In this document: piece after piece, positions 1 to 10,980 of the stretch | How the letters are laid out: each line of letters begins with the position of its first letter | How positions within the stretch are numbered: the stretch's first letter is position 1 | Assembly: GCF_000143535.2 (NCBI RefSeq) | Contig: NC_037323.1 | Span: 558,001 to 622,000 of the forward strand | DNA length: 64,000 bases | Reading direction: 5' to 3' | Source: Botrytis cinerea B05.10 | Lineage: Eukaryota; Ascomycota; Leotiomycetes; Helotiales; Sclerotiniaceae | The notes under the pieces: generated by a model | Databases searched by the model: none | Seen by the model: only the letters and a program-made list of their open reading frames with translations | What the model was told of the DNA's origin: nothing | Position numbers and translations under genes: made by a program

Positions 1-480
1 GCCGCGTGCTGACGAACGCAGGCTTACTTCTACAAGTATGCATGTACTCGTCACCACGCTGACATGATCTGCATGGATAAGCTGACAATTCCCAAGGATT
101 GAGCTCCTTGTAGAAGAAGTGGTTTTATCAAGTCACGTGTGCATTAGTTAAGCTTACTTTTAGTCATCGACCAGGTTTATCTACCTGGTCAATTCTGTCA
201 ATCAATTCACATCCTACTTCTCCTACTCGCACCTGTCTTCTCTCCCCGGCCACCCTGTCCGAGTGGAACAGCTGGTCATACACACCACAGCATAGTCGAA
301 AACCTCTTACTACGTAGTAGCTGAGAATGGGTCGTTTGGCGTGATCCTCCTCTTCCCATCATTGTTGAGGTAAATAGCAAGTCTTCCACCCACACCTAAA
401 CGATTGATCGTGGTTGCGCACTCTAGCCCTTGACTATCCAACCACGCCTCAATAATCAATACCCTTACGGAATAATACAT
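1..480 (+). promoter_or_regulatory. Upstream region of P450 A with an AAGGA/TCCTT inverted repeat
   Basis: No gene is visible here. At 94-109 lies AAGGATTGAGCTCCTT, a perfect 5-bp inverted repeat (AAGGA / TCCTT) with a 6-nt spacer, about 370 bp before the P450 A start codon. It resembles longer blocks in front of the PKS (27,991-28,011) and the NRPS (30,193-30,220 and 30,317-30,344). Its role as a regulator site is inferred only from recurrence. Confidence 0.4.
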
Positions 481-2244
481 ATGGCACTGACAGAGAGCAT
501 TGTTGACCTGCTGCTATGCAAGCCCGTCTTTCTTGGCCTGGCAGTATGCGCTCTGCTCTTCCTCGTCGGGCGCGCACTCGAGCCAAGCGTCGACGGCCTT
601 GAGCCTCCGATTCTTAGACATAACATCCCTATATTTGGTCATTTCTACAGTATGCTCAAGGACCAGGAAGCATTCTTCAAACGTCTCGAGTAAGTCTACA
701 TCCATACACGTCTCTTTTTGGTTCCAGTGTAGGTAGCAAGAGCACTGTTGGGAACACTAGACGCAACGATGTCGTGCCATGACCACTACTAACACATGCA
801 CTCCTCAACAGCAAAAAGTATCACATGTCCATTGCAACTATCCCCATTTTGAATAGTAAAATGTATGCGATAACGGATCCCATTCTAGTCCAGTCGGCGT
901 ATTGCAACAAGTATCTCTCCTTCACCCCCTTTGCTGTAGGCGGTGCACAGAAGGTGGCGGGCTTCGATGATGCGTATCATCAAGTGCTCATGCAGTCAAA
1001 TGTCTTGCCCGAATACTTCAAGAGCATCTATGACGGAACTACTGCCCAGCACATCCATCGGTTGAATGTCACCTCCCTCAAGCACGTTTCAAAGCACATT
1101 AATAGCATTGGAGGGGATGGCATGGATGCTACTAATACCTACCTCTGGCTGCGCAATCTCATGACCGTCGCTACATGCGAGGCTCTGTATGGTCCTGACA
1201 ATCCCATCAGGGGCGACGAACTTGTAGAGGATGTCTGGTAAGGTCATTTCACAGAGCCCCGATCTCCAATAGTGAATGGTAAGCATGTTGCTAATGACAT
1301 TTCATTATAGGACGTTCGAAACGGGCCTGCCTTACCTCTTCTTCCATATTTTCAATTCCAAGACACTGCGGCGTACAAAAGAAGCAAGACGAAGGCTGCA
1401 GCTAGCTTTGGGAAAGTGGTGTACGACCATGAAGCAGGACGACGAACAGGTCTCGGCCTATATCAGAAACCGGGTCGGCATTCTTCGAGGATACGGCGTC
1501 GAAGGGCAAAAACTTGGTGACATTGAGGTTGGCCTTATACATGTGCCAACATCAAACTCCATCCCGACCATATTCTGGTTCTTCATCCATGTCTTCACGC
1601 GGCCCAATCTGGTCGTCCAACTGCGCGCTGAAGTTGAGCCTATTGTGAAGCGTGGTCCGGGCCATGTAGTGACTATTAACGTAGACGACATCCTCGAAAG
1701 GTGCCCTCTGTTGATCAGCGCCTACCGTGAGGCTAGCCGCCTCTGCAATGGATTCACCTGTAACCGAATGGTCCTAGAGGACACGACCATCACGGACAGA
1801 CATGACCGCTCGTACCTGCTCAAGAAAGGCGCCACCGTGAAGATGCCTGCAGGAGTTGTGCATGCCTCGGAGGATATATGGGGCGAAGACGCAGCGGCAT
1901 TCCGAGCCGATAGATTCCTGGACAAGGGACTAACGAGCGAACAAGCCAAGTTGAGACGTGCTGCCTTTACACCATTCGGCGGAGGCGCTCATATGTGTCC
2001 TGGGCGGAATTTTGCCACGGCCGAGATTTACGGCTTCGTGGCCGCGCTACTCCTGGGTTATAACGTGGAACCCTTGGACGGGAACTGGGATACGTACAAG
2101 CCGCCGCCCATGTCTACGTGTCCCCAAGTGACGTCTGTGTGCAAGCCAGAAGACGAGGCTTCCGTGTGCGGTACCCGCCTGACTAGAAGAAATGGATGGG
2201 AGGCAGCGCAGTGGAGGTTTATCTCTGGCGAAGTGGTAGTGTGA
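481..2244 (+). CDS. Cytochrome P450 monooxygenase A of the PKS-NRPS cluster
   Basis: A heme-thiolate monooxygenase, probably ER-anchored, likely oxidising the cluster's lipopeptide or its acyl chain (role inferred from context). Exons 481-689, 812-1237 and 1311-2244 join in frame to 522 aa, the usual P450 length. I chose the ATG at 481 because a membrane anchor follows at once (residues about 16-35), then a proline-rich hinge with EPPILR. The ExxR helix appears as E-A-S-R, the PERF region as FRADRF, and the heme loop as FGGGAHMCPGR with its cysteine ligand. The I-helix lacks the usual AGxxT and reads PTSNSIPT, as in P450s resembling the CYP7/CYP8 (prostacyclin-synthase) branch. The N-terminal hinge and heme loop resemble P450 B at 8,105, so the two are probably related within one family. 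Substrate unknown. Confidence 0.9.
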
Positions 2245-2606
2245 GCAACGTTTGAGGTTACTCTATGTTTGGGTTGAACAGAAGTGGATATGCTAATACT
2301 AATAATAGTGCCTCAGGCATTAATCTTAGTAAGTGGGAACTCTTATTGGCCTTTCGGCCGTTCCCACTTTCAATTCTATGTCTTTTACACCACATACAAT
2401 TTGTACCATTTTTCCATTAGAAACTCCGCCCTTTTAACTGTACTGTCAAAGATAATCGCTAGGCATTTCTAAACGTCCTGTAGGTTGCTACTCTTAGTAT
2501 TCTCAGCAAATGATCTCTCTCTCTCAACCTATTGCTTCCCCACACATGGAGTTATAAGCCTCATTTGTATTTGTATAGCCCTCTTCCTCAAAGTTATCCC
2601 AAAACA
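2245..2606. other. Intergenic between convergent P450 A and Dabb genes
   Basis: AT-rich 3'-3' spacer between two convergent genes. Short frames exist but no motif, codon bias or splice pattern supports a gene; probably the two 3' UTRs. Confidence 0.6.
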
Positions 2607-3154
2607 CTATGTGCCTCCGGTAGCCTGCGGCTTAAAGAAGACGGTCATCATCCCGTCTATAGTAATCTCATCTAAGACTTTCTTCACTTCTCCATGAGCA
2701 GGACACTCGCTCTCGTAGTACTTCATATCGTCCATGCTGGCGAACTCGGTCTTGTTGACAAAGGTGTAGCCTTCAGTGCGGGGACCTTCTTCAACAGGAC
2801 CGGCAACCATACTAAGTATGTAAGGCGTACCATCCTAGTATACCCGTGAGTATTTGACTCTGAAGCAGGCATATGTGTTTTCGTGGTCTTAGTGGAATTA
2901 AGACCCCGTGGAAATGAACGTAAGGACGGGCTAAGGTAGGGGGGTTATCATACCCTCTTATTGTCAACAGCCATCTTCCGACACTGCTCCAAAAACCTTT
3001 TCTGATCCTCAGCCTTCGGCATCTTGAACATCGTCACACGGTGCACACGAGTAGCTATGCTTACGTAGCTGCGGCTGTGTCCATTGAATCCGTTACTTGC
3101 AACGGCGGTCAACGGTTGAAGGCCACGTGAGGAGGACCTTGTAAGCGCAAACAT
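2607..3154 (-). CDS. Small stress-responsive A/B-barrel (Dabb) domain protein
   Basis: Exons 3154-2954 and 2834-2607 (minus strand) join in phase 0 to 142 aa. The C-terminal part (from about residue 68: DGTPYILSMVAGP, then GYTFVNKTEFASMDDM, then CPAHGEVKK and MTVFF) matches the dimeric alpha/beta-barrel 'Dabb' pattern. Residues 1-40 are basic and rich in Ser/Arg (RSSSRGLQ, HSRSYVSIATRVHRV), which could be a mitochondrial presequence. Dabb proteins are small ligand-binding or cyclase-like folds; some act in fungal secondary metabolism, most have no known reaction. It sits between P450 A and the aminotransferase, so it may be a cluster member, but a housekeeping role is equally possible. No catalytic residues can be assigned by eye. 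Confidence 0.75.
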
Positions 3155-4135
3155 GTTGATTCAATATCGGTGGGATAGACTTCGTTAGTGAGAAAAGTCT
3201 AAACTTTTTCATTAACGTGAAGAAGAAGATGATAGGTAGCTGTCAAAATGGTCGATGGTGATGTTGAGTTAAACGTTCCTAGTCCTTCCAAGTGGACCAT
3301 CTAGTTTATCGTGGGATGCCCCCCCAATTAGTAATGAATCAGCGGTCAGTAGATGCAATCAATGTATTACTATTCTGTTACAATAATTGCCTCAACATCT
3401 CCGCAACCAGGCATCGCTGTTTGCTCGAGCCAGCGGGGCGAACGGCTAACGCTACGAAGATGCAGGACTACTCATCCGCGAGACCTCCAAGACCCTCACC
3501 CTGTCGCTATGCTTGCTTTCGAAGGAATATGTACCCGATGTCACTATACAATCGAGCGACTACGGCTACTAATTACTACGTTCACACTGCCGTAATCTCA
3601 TGTCTCCCCTACCTTACTATGGTATGCGGATATAATATACATTCCGTACATGTACCACACACCTGCAAGCAGTGGTAACTAGTCCATAGACTGCATGTAC
3701 TAGTAAGCGCTAAAACCCTGGGTATTGTAGTATATCTGTCAGCTTACCGGAACAAGGATCACGTAACCGCTAAAACACTGGGTATTGCAATATATCTGTT
3801 AGCTTACCAGGACAAAGATCACGTAACCACTAAAGCCCTAGGTGTTGTATCTGTCCAGGGTGGGGAGGAGGGGGTCGCAGTTTTCGACAGAAGTGACGAG
3901 TTGTACGGGATGTAAACTGCATTGCTGCATTGCAGCAACACCACTAGGGGATCGACATGATCCTTCGCTTCGAGTCTACACTCCACCACCATACGAAACC
4001 GAGATGAATGTGGAAGAGAGATTCGGAGAGTTTAATTTCTGATGAATAGTTTGCTTGCTCTATTTCAGTATTGTTGCTGTCAAGCTCCTTGAAGTTTGAG
4101 GCTTGCGACAAGACCTCCAAGTATTGACTTCACCA
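3155..4135. promoter_or_regulatory. Divergent promoter region between the Dabb gene and the aminotransferase
   Basis: About 980 bp between two divergently transcribed genes. Several short frames occur, none with supporting features. The notable structure is a 60-bp tandem repeat at 3708-3858 (listed separately), carrying an AAGGATC half-site at 3754-3760. Confidence 0.45.
3708..3858 (+). repeat. 60-bp tandem repeat, 2.5 copies, upstream of the aminotransferase
   Basis: Unit 1 spans 3708-3767, unit 2 spans 3768-3827, and a partial third starts at 3828. Each full unit begins CGCTAAAAC and ends ATCACGTAAC. The copies differ mainly by transitions (for example GTAG/GCAA and CAAGGATC/CAAAGATC). 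The array lies about 280-430 bp before the aminotransferase ATG, so it could modulate that promoter; this is inference. Confidence 0.8.
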
Positions 4136-5955
4136 ATGTCCGCTACAAACTCATCTAGACACTTTCAAGTGCTCCTGCGTCATGTCAGGAAGTCTGCTTT
4201 GGCTCTTCCATCAATTTCTCATACGCTTCAAGCGGTACCATGCTACAGCTCCCGACAAGCTCCCGCTGCAGCAGCCTTCAGCACTTCTGCCCTAACCCGC
4301 AACCTAGAGCAATCGCCGCTGGGAAGTACCAGTGAGCCCAGTGCTCTTCTTCATCCGATTTTAAAGACAGCGCCGCTTAACGTTGTGGCGGCCAAGGGTA
4401 CAACTGTGACGTTCTTCAATGGCAAAAAGATGGAGGATACGACTTGTGGTGCAGCAGTAGCCTGCATTGGCTACGATAATGAGAGGGTTAAAACTTCCAT
4501 GATTAAGCAAATGGATAAATTTTCTTATTCAAATTCAATGTTTTATGGGCATCAAGTTGGTGAAGAACTGGCTGCGGAGCTCATCAGGGGTACTAACGGG
4601 GAGATGTCAAAGGTATACCTGATGTGCTCTGGTATGTTATCACACTTGTTCCAAGTCAGACGTGACGTCTAACAAAACTTTAGGAGCTGAAGCCATGGAG
4701 GCAGCCATGAAGATGGCAAGACAGTATTACATGGAGCTGAACCCAAAACAGCCCCAGCGTACGAACTTCATAGCGCGCGAAGGGTCTTTCCACGGCGCAA
4801 CTCTTGGGTCGCTTTCGATGAGTGGTCATGTCGGACGGCGGAAGCTCTTTGAGGGCATGCTGTTCGACAACATTCACCGTGTCTCGGCCGCCAACGAGTA
4901 TCGTGGAAAGGCTGATGGCCAGACAACGGAGGATTACGTGCAGAAATTGGCAGATGAGCTGGATTTAAAGTTCCAGGAGATTGGGCCTGATACTGTTTGT
5001 GCATTTGTTGCTGAGCCTGTTGTTGGGGCGGTAAGTATATTTGTTGTCCGGATGTTCATGCTCTTGGCTAATTTCGTTGCATGAAAGACACTTGGCACAG
5101 TCTCTGCGCCTGCTGGCTATTTCAAAGCTATGAAGAAAATATGCGAAAAGTACGGGGCGCTTCTCATTCTGGACGGTGAGTATCTACTGATAAAATTTGA
5201 GCCTCTGCTCGAGATTACTGATCATGAACAGAGGTCATGTGCGGGATGGGTCGTTGTGGATCACTTCATGAGTGGGAGCAAGAGGGCGTCGTCCCAGATA
5301 TTCAGACCGTTGCCAAAGGTCTAGCAGGTGGTTTCGCACCAATGGCTGCCATGTTTATCAACCATCGTGTGTCAGATGCGTTGATAGCTGGAACTGGGTA
5401 AGTCGCGATAGTCTGTATATACTGAACTCTCAAAACTAACGTCCGCACTAGCGTTTTTGCACACGCACATACTTATCAAGGACACCCCGTGGGATGTGCT
5501 GCTGCACTAGAAGTTCAGCGAATCGTAAGAGAAGACAATCTCGTCGAGAATGTCCGCGAGAACGGCGAATATCTGGGCAAGCTTCTACATGAGCAACTGG
5601 ATGATCACCCCTACGTTGGTAACGTTAGAGGCAGAGGCTTCTTCTGGTCGGTAAGTTAATCACCCAGTGAGAAAGTTGTTGCAGTTTTGGAAGATGTAAG
5701 CTGATAGATATGAAGCTGGAATTTGTGGCCTGTAAGAAGACGAAAGAGCCGTTCCCGTCATCGACAGGAATATCGAAGAAAGTTCATTTAACAGCGTTCG
5801 ACGATGTAGGCATCAGCTTCTACCCGGGAATGGGTACCAAGGACGGTGTGACTGGAGATCACGCATGGATAGCACCTGCTTACACGAGCACAAAGTATGA
5901 CATTGAGAGGATAGTTTCCAAGGTCAAAGAGTCGGTAATCCTAGCCCTCGGGTAG
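4136..5955 (+). CDS. Class-III PLP-dependent aminotransferase (beta/omega-amino acid type)
   Basis: Six exons (4136-4631, 4684-5030, 5088-5175, 5232-5397, 5452-5650, 5716-5955) join to 511 aa. Class-III features are plain: SGAEAMEAAMKMAR (cofactor phosphate region), the ILDEVMCGMGRCG stretch with the PLP-N1 aspartate, TVAKGLAGGFAPMAAM with the Schiff-base lysine, and the C-terminal GRGFFWSLEF. The last acceptor is the AG at 5714-5715; using the earlier AG would break the frame. The N-terminal 60 residues are basic and Ser/Ala-rich and may be a mitochondrial presequence. Enzymes of this class interconvert beta- or omega-amino acids and semialdehydes. In this cluster a sensible role is to supply a beta-amino acid such as 3-aminoisobutyrate to the NRPS; that substrate is inferred from the fusaristatin parallel, not read from the sequence. 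Confidence 0.9.
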
Positions 5956-6039
5956 ATTTATAGGTGAGAAATTCGAAGCTCTATAGATCCAAGCATAAAT
6001 CAAGGCACTCTGTGATAGTAGAATCCGTGGTTGACGAAA

Positions 6040-7225
6040 TGGCCGCTTTGTTAGTATAAGAAAATATTCAATAATTTTATAATGTATTGAAAAAAGCATT
6101 TTTAAAATATTGATTAGATGTATAATTTCTTTATAAACTATTAGAAAATTTTACTCCAAAGGGACTTAATGAAATTCTTGAATTTTAGGTTAAAATAATT
6201 AATAGTTTATTTTCATTAAATTCGATTAGTAATTGAATTTAATATAAATATATAAATTAGATTTATATAATATGTATACTTTTATAATATATTCTATAGT
6301 AATAATCTCATATAGCAACATTCTATATATTAATATATCAAATGTCAGAAATATAACTAAAATAATCCCCAATAACATTTTTGATATTTCAATCTCTAAT
6401 TTTTTTTTCAAAAAAAAAAATTATCATTTCAGTATTTTTTATTTTTTTCATTTCTTAAATATAAAAAATAATTTTTTTAATATAGATATTTTTCTTTTTA
6501 CTTCAAAAAATCAAGATTTCTTTTGAGAAAAATAAAAAAAATAAAAAAGTTGAAAAATTATAGATTTTAAAAAATTAAAAGAAAGAAGAACAAGAAATAA
6601 AAGATTTGAAGAAAAAAAATTATAGAAAAAATTAAAGAAATAAAAAATAATTAGATTTGAATTTTCTCATTTAAAACTAAAATAGTAATATTTTATATTA
6701 AAACTAGAGTAACAACATTTTTAAAATCAAAATAATCTGAAATAGTATATATTAAACCCCAGATAGCACTTCTAATATTTAATATATTAATATATAGAAT
6801 ATTGCTATATGAGGTTATTATTGTATATTCTATATAATATAGTATAATAATAAAGTCTCTAATTAAAGGATTAAAAAAAGTGATATAAATATTTTATTTT
6901 TATTTTTCTTTTTCTTTTTCTTCAAGTTTTCGACTAATACCTTTCATTCACTTTATAACTTTCATACTTACATCTTCCTTTCTTTTAACTTTTATATTCA
7001 CTTCCCTTCTATTAATTTTTTCTACAATTCTAATATTCATCAAATTCTGAAATCTTTAAAGCCCTTTAGAACCCTCATTTTCTTTTTTCTTATTAAAAGT
7101 TAATATTAAATGAGTTTCATTTAGAGTAGCAAATATTTATCAATAATGAAATAGTTATTCCATTACTAATGAAGATATATATTATAATTATAATATATAT
7201 AATAGAATTTGTATAGAGATTTATA
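6040..7225. repeat. AT-rich, RIP-like island downstream of the aminotransferase
   Basis: Extremely AT-rich sequence with no credible gene; short frames are low-complexity Ile/Asn/Tyr/Lys strings. It contains an imperfect inverted repeat with arms of roughly 70 bp (6283-6349 and 6771-6840, both containing the core CTCATATAGCAA or its complement), suggesting a decayed TIR element of about 560 bp. Confidence 0.6.
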
Positions 7226-7267
7226 TTGAATTTCTTTTCATCGAAAATATTAACTTTTCCACCACAG
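7202..7267 (-). repeat. Dispersed 66-bp repeat, copy 1 (copy 2 at 53,402-53,469)
   Basis: The segment ending at CCACCACAG matches 53,402-53,469 with only a few differences, nearly all transitions. Both copies are in the same orientation. On the minus strand both keep an open frame with the pattern CGGKVN-x-FDEKK-x-NIN, so this may be a scrap of a former coding element. The flanks on the right side diverge at once. Confidence 0.65.
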
Positions 7268-7607
7268 AGGCAACACAGCATCCCTCTCCTAAATCCCTCC
7301 AATTCACATATACTAAATCTTCGAAAAACTTCATTGATGCGTTCCTTATTCGCCGGCGACGATTGCAAGCCGATAGTCATTACTTCTTCTGTAAGATGTC
7401 TTAGCTAAACTATAAAAGTCAATAATAAACCTATCAAAAGAGAATAAAAAATACTGATTGGATTGATAACCATTGCATTTTTCAAAAGTAACCTCTTAGC
7501 GTTGCTTGGATAGCGAAATGCCGTCGTTTTAGTGCTATAAAATTATGGTCTTTTACATGAAATTGGTGTGCTTTCAATGGTTTTGCCTCTGAACTATTGA
7601 CTCTCCA

Positions 7608-7799
7608 ATGATAATATGCACCATTGCGTTTTACGACCTGCCTGAAGCCAGTTGGGCAGCTCGACGGCAAAAGTACGGGCCTACAGTTACTCCTTGTCTT
7701 ATATTCGCTTACATCCTAAACTGCATTAATGCCATCAGCTACGGCGAGAATATTCTTCAAAAATGGGTCGGCAAACCGAAGGATCCGGAACCATACTAA
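7608..7799 (+). CDS. Possible small hypothetical ORF (63 codons)
   Basis: A short frame with a hydrophobic middle (TVTPCLIFAYILNCINAI) and a polar tail ending KDPEPY. It lies in more balanced-composition DNA between the AT-rich island and P450 B, so it could be the last exon of an unseen or decayed gene. No family is recognised and no upstream exon was found. Weakly supported. Confidence 0.2.
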   Translation: MIICTIAFYDLPEASWAARRQKYGPTVTPCLIFAYILNCINAISYGENILQKWVGKPKDPEPY

Positions 7800-8104
7800 T
7801 GAGGGTCGTCAGCATAAGAAATTTTAGATTGTCATGCATAAATAGCTACAAGGGCTAGGATAACAATCGTGCCCATATCAGAGCAGCTGCGGTGTGTATA
7901 AGGATCGGATCGACCGCCCTTCTCTTTAATGATTGTTGATACAGACCTCTCAAACGGCATTATCTCCGCACATGTGACAAGTAGTGCCTTTCAAACATTA
8001 AATTGAATTGAAAGCAAACTTCATTTCTCTTCTTTGTCCAAAATTTGTTTTTACATAAACCCGAGCTGTAATTCTGTCTATACACACCCGCGACGAGGTT
8101 CAGG
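7800..8104 (+). promoter_or_regulatory. Upstream region of P450 B
   Basis: No gene seen. An AAGGATC half-site occurs at 7900-7906, without a clean ATCCTT partner arm. Immediately upstream of the start the sequence is mixed pyrimidine/AT, as in many fungal promoters. Confidence 0.3.
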
Positions 8105-9741
8105 ATGGCCATTGTCGAGACACTCACAAGTAACGCGACCGCAATTGCGACGGCGTTAGTTGGCGGTGCGCTTCTCTTTTTATGGCGCCTCTCTAATGTG
8201 CAGCTCGATGTACGAGAGCCGCCAATCTTGAAACCCACAATTCCTATTATCGGCCATGTGTTGGATATGTTCACGTTGTCACATGCCTTCTTCACGAAGA
8301 CCTAGTATGTGGTAGACTCTCGTGATATCTCTTGCTGTCACTAGATTGAAGACTGACACGTCTCAGCAAACAAGCTGAAGGGAGAGAAGCTTATACGCTT
8401 CCCATGATGGGTGGGAAAGTTTATTTCGTAGCTTCGCCTGAACTAGTCAATGCGATGATCAAGTCGCGATCCCTGAGCTTCGACCCTGTTCTTCGTTCCA
8501 CAATTGCTAAGCTATTCACAATTTCGAAGGAGGGGGTACGCAAATACGTGGATCCGAGTATTGGCTTGGAGACGCGTTGGACCAAGAACTTCTACGGCTG
8601 CTTGAATGGGGTTCAACTCAAGGAGATTAATAAAGCTGTGCTTACTGATGTATTCCGTCAGCTCGACGAATTGCCGGACGAAGTCAATGTAGATGACAGT
8701 TGGTTGTGGCTCCGCGACAAACTATCGTTTGCTTCTACCGCGGCGATGTTGGGGAGAGATAACCCATTCTGTGCCCATCCTTCGCTCGTCGACGATTATT
8801 GGTACGTCGACAACAAACTGGTACATTTCGCTTTGGGTCCAGCACCTTGGATGACTGCACCCAGTGCATGGATGGCCCGTAATCGCATTCATCATGCCCT
8901 TATCCAATACACAAAGGAGAAGAAGCACGATGCGGATGACGTTTCGGCGCTTTGGAAAGGCTCGTACGATCTTCTTCACGAGTTCGGATTCTCGGAAAGC
9001 GACATAGCAGCCTTTCTCCAAGCAACGCTTCAGGCCGCGCTTTTCAACACAATCCCTACATTTAATTGGTATTTTGTTCACATCTGGAGTGATCCGTCGC
9101 TGGTGTTTCGGTTACGAGAGGAGGTATCGGGCGTTGTTGCGGAAAGCTTGGAGCTACGCGGTGACGGGAAGCGCGAGATGACGATGAATATGGCAAAAAT
9201 CGAGGAGCGTTGCCCGCTCCTTGTCGCTGCTTTTCACGAGAACTTGCGTACAGTCGCAGAGGGGGCTTTCAACCGCGTGGTTATGGAAGACACTATCATT
9301 TCCAACGGAAAAGGTGGTCAAGAGTACCTTTTGAAGAAAGGTAATAATTTGATGGCTTCGCAAAGTATCATCCATGTCTCGGAGGAACATTGGGGGTCCC
9401 AGGCTGGTGGTTTCGATCCGACGAGATTTAGCAAGGACACTGGTGTGCCTGGAGAATCAGAATCGCACATAAAGCCAGGCACCTACGTGCCTTTCGGCGG
9501 CGGGAAACATCTTTGTCCCGGCCGACATTTCGCCTCCATGGAGATTTGGGGAATGATGATTGCTTTGTTGCTCAGTTTCGACATTACTGACGCGGAAGGA
9601 AGAACGCTAACCGTTCCAGAAAGAACGATGCCAACGATGACATCTGGTATTGGTAGACCAGTCGCTGGAACTGATTTGCGCCTGAAATTATCACGACGAA
9701 AAGACTGGAATAATATCACTTGGAAAGTTGATATGGCCTAA
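8105..9741 (+). CDS. Cytochrome P450 monooxygenase B of the PKS-NRPS cluster
   Basis: Exons 8105-8304 and 8367-9741 join across a 62-nt intron to 524 aa. The N-terminus has a hydrophobic anchor (about residues 12-28) followed by the hinge REPPILKPTIPIIGH, close to the equivalent region of P450 A. ExxR is E-N-L-R, the PERF-like stretch is FDPTRF, and the heme loop is FGGGKHLCPGRHFA. The I-helix region (LFNTIPTFNWYF) again lacks the AGxxT consensus, as in CYP7/CYP8-like enzymes. It is probably a second oxidative tailoring enzyme of the cluster, perhaps a diverged duplicate of P450 A. The gene is uninterrupted despite AT-rich repeats on both sides. Substrate unknown. Confidence 0.9.
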
Positions 9742-10134
9742 TCCTCAAAGGACTTAACAACCTGGGGATTTCGCTGGATCCATCATGTGAGGGTCTGCTG
9801 CTCGTGACCCCGGTGGAAGATTAACCAGCTGATTGTGACTTGTGTAGCCGTATTAGATCATATAATAATCCAGATGGGTACTACCGGTGTTTCGATCGGA
9901 TATCTTCAAACAATTAGGACGAGGTGACCACCCGTAATTATCAGCATAGCTTAGGTTGGGATTGGGTATAAATTAACGTGCCTATATAGCTAATCTGCCT
10001 GAATACCGTCTAAACTAAAGAAATTATCAACTTCTATAACATGAAGGTCAAATTGATAGGTTGTAATAAGTCTGCCTTGATTATGTTCTATGAAAGCTGA
10101 TTATATGCGGACACGTGACCACAAATTCAAACAT
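9742..10134. other. Intergenic downstream of P450 B
   Basis: No gene, RNA or clear repeat seen; probably 3' UTR and spacer up to the TIR element that begins at 10,135. Confidence 0.5.
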
Positions 10135-10980
10135 TAACCGATATCCCTACATCTTGCACAACCTCAAATTCACTATTATTACAATTTCAATATTTAATAA
10201 TAATTAGAATTTGTAAGATATTGGATTGAAATCTTAAAACACTTATAATATAATATAATATTATTATATTCAATTATAAAATAATTAAGTTTTAAATCTT
10301 ATTAATATTATAATTGCCTAGCCACTCCTAGTCCTAGTTTTCACTCTCTTCTCTTTATTTATTGAAATATCAACTGCTCTATTGTGAGACTGAAAACACG
10401 TGACTTCAGGGTTACGTGTTACCAGCATTTAGTATTTATAGCTTCTCTTCTGTAGACTAAAATAATCATCGAATTTCCCACCTTCCAAAGTTGTCTCTTG
10501 AAGAATTGAGTGCCTAACTCTTACAGCCTTCCTTACTTCGTTATCGCGATGTAGTGATTCACCCCATTTTACTATATATAGCCACTTGCTCCAAGCTTGA
10601 TATATGCGAAGGCTTTTCTTATGTGATCATTACCACCTTCTACTCCTTTACACTATTATCTAAAAGCTCTTTAACTTTTTGAAATACTAAATCTAATATA
10701 GAAAAAGACTTTGAAAAGCTTTTAGTCTTTTTAATAAATAAATTCAATACTTTTAAAAACTTTCTTAATATATTATTTAAAACTCTATAAAATTTAATAA
10801 TCAATTTTCTTCTATTTAATTTTCTCTTTGTTTCTAAATACTTCTTTTATTTTTTAAGTTTCTTTTCAATTTTCTTTAGATTTTTAACTTTCTTCTCCTA
10901 TTGAATATTAAGCTGTTTAATAGATTAATATATTTTAATTTTCAAAATAATATTAAAAGAATATAAATGTATTTTATTTG
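10135..10980 (+). mobile_element. Left part of a decayed TIR element, cut by the gypsy insertion
   Basis: It begins TAACCGATATCCCTACATC, the same terminus found at both ends of the 28,221-29,883 element. Internal parts also match that element: 10,384-10,640 is clearly similar to the reverse complement of 29,245-29,480, and the DNA just beyond the retrotransposon (from about 17,600) resembles the direct strand of 28,840-29,010. The gypsy element therefore seems to have landed inside this older element. No right terminus is recognisable after 17,590 and no coding capacity remains. Confidence 0.65.

Noticed and set aside
430..480. Longer start for P450 A at 430
   Set aside because: The 17 extra residues precede the membrane anchor, are not P450-like, and the frame start is not an ATG; the ATG at 481 gives the usual N-terminus.
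4103..4135. Upstream TTG start for the aminotransferase
   Set aside because: Not an ATG, and the ATG at 4136 directly opens the presequence-like region.
6226..6526. Overlapping frames in the AT-rich island
   Set aside because: Low-complexity Ile/Asn/Tyr/Lys strings expected by chance in such DNA.
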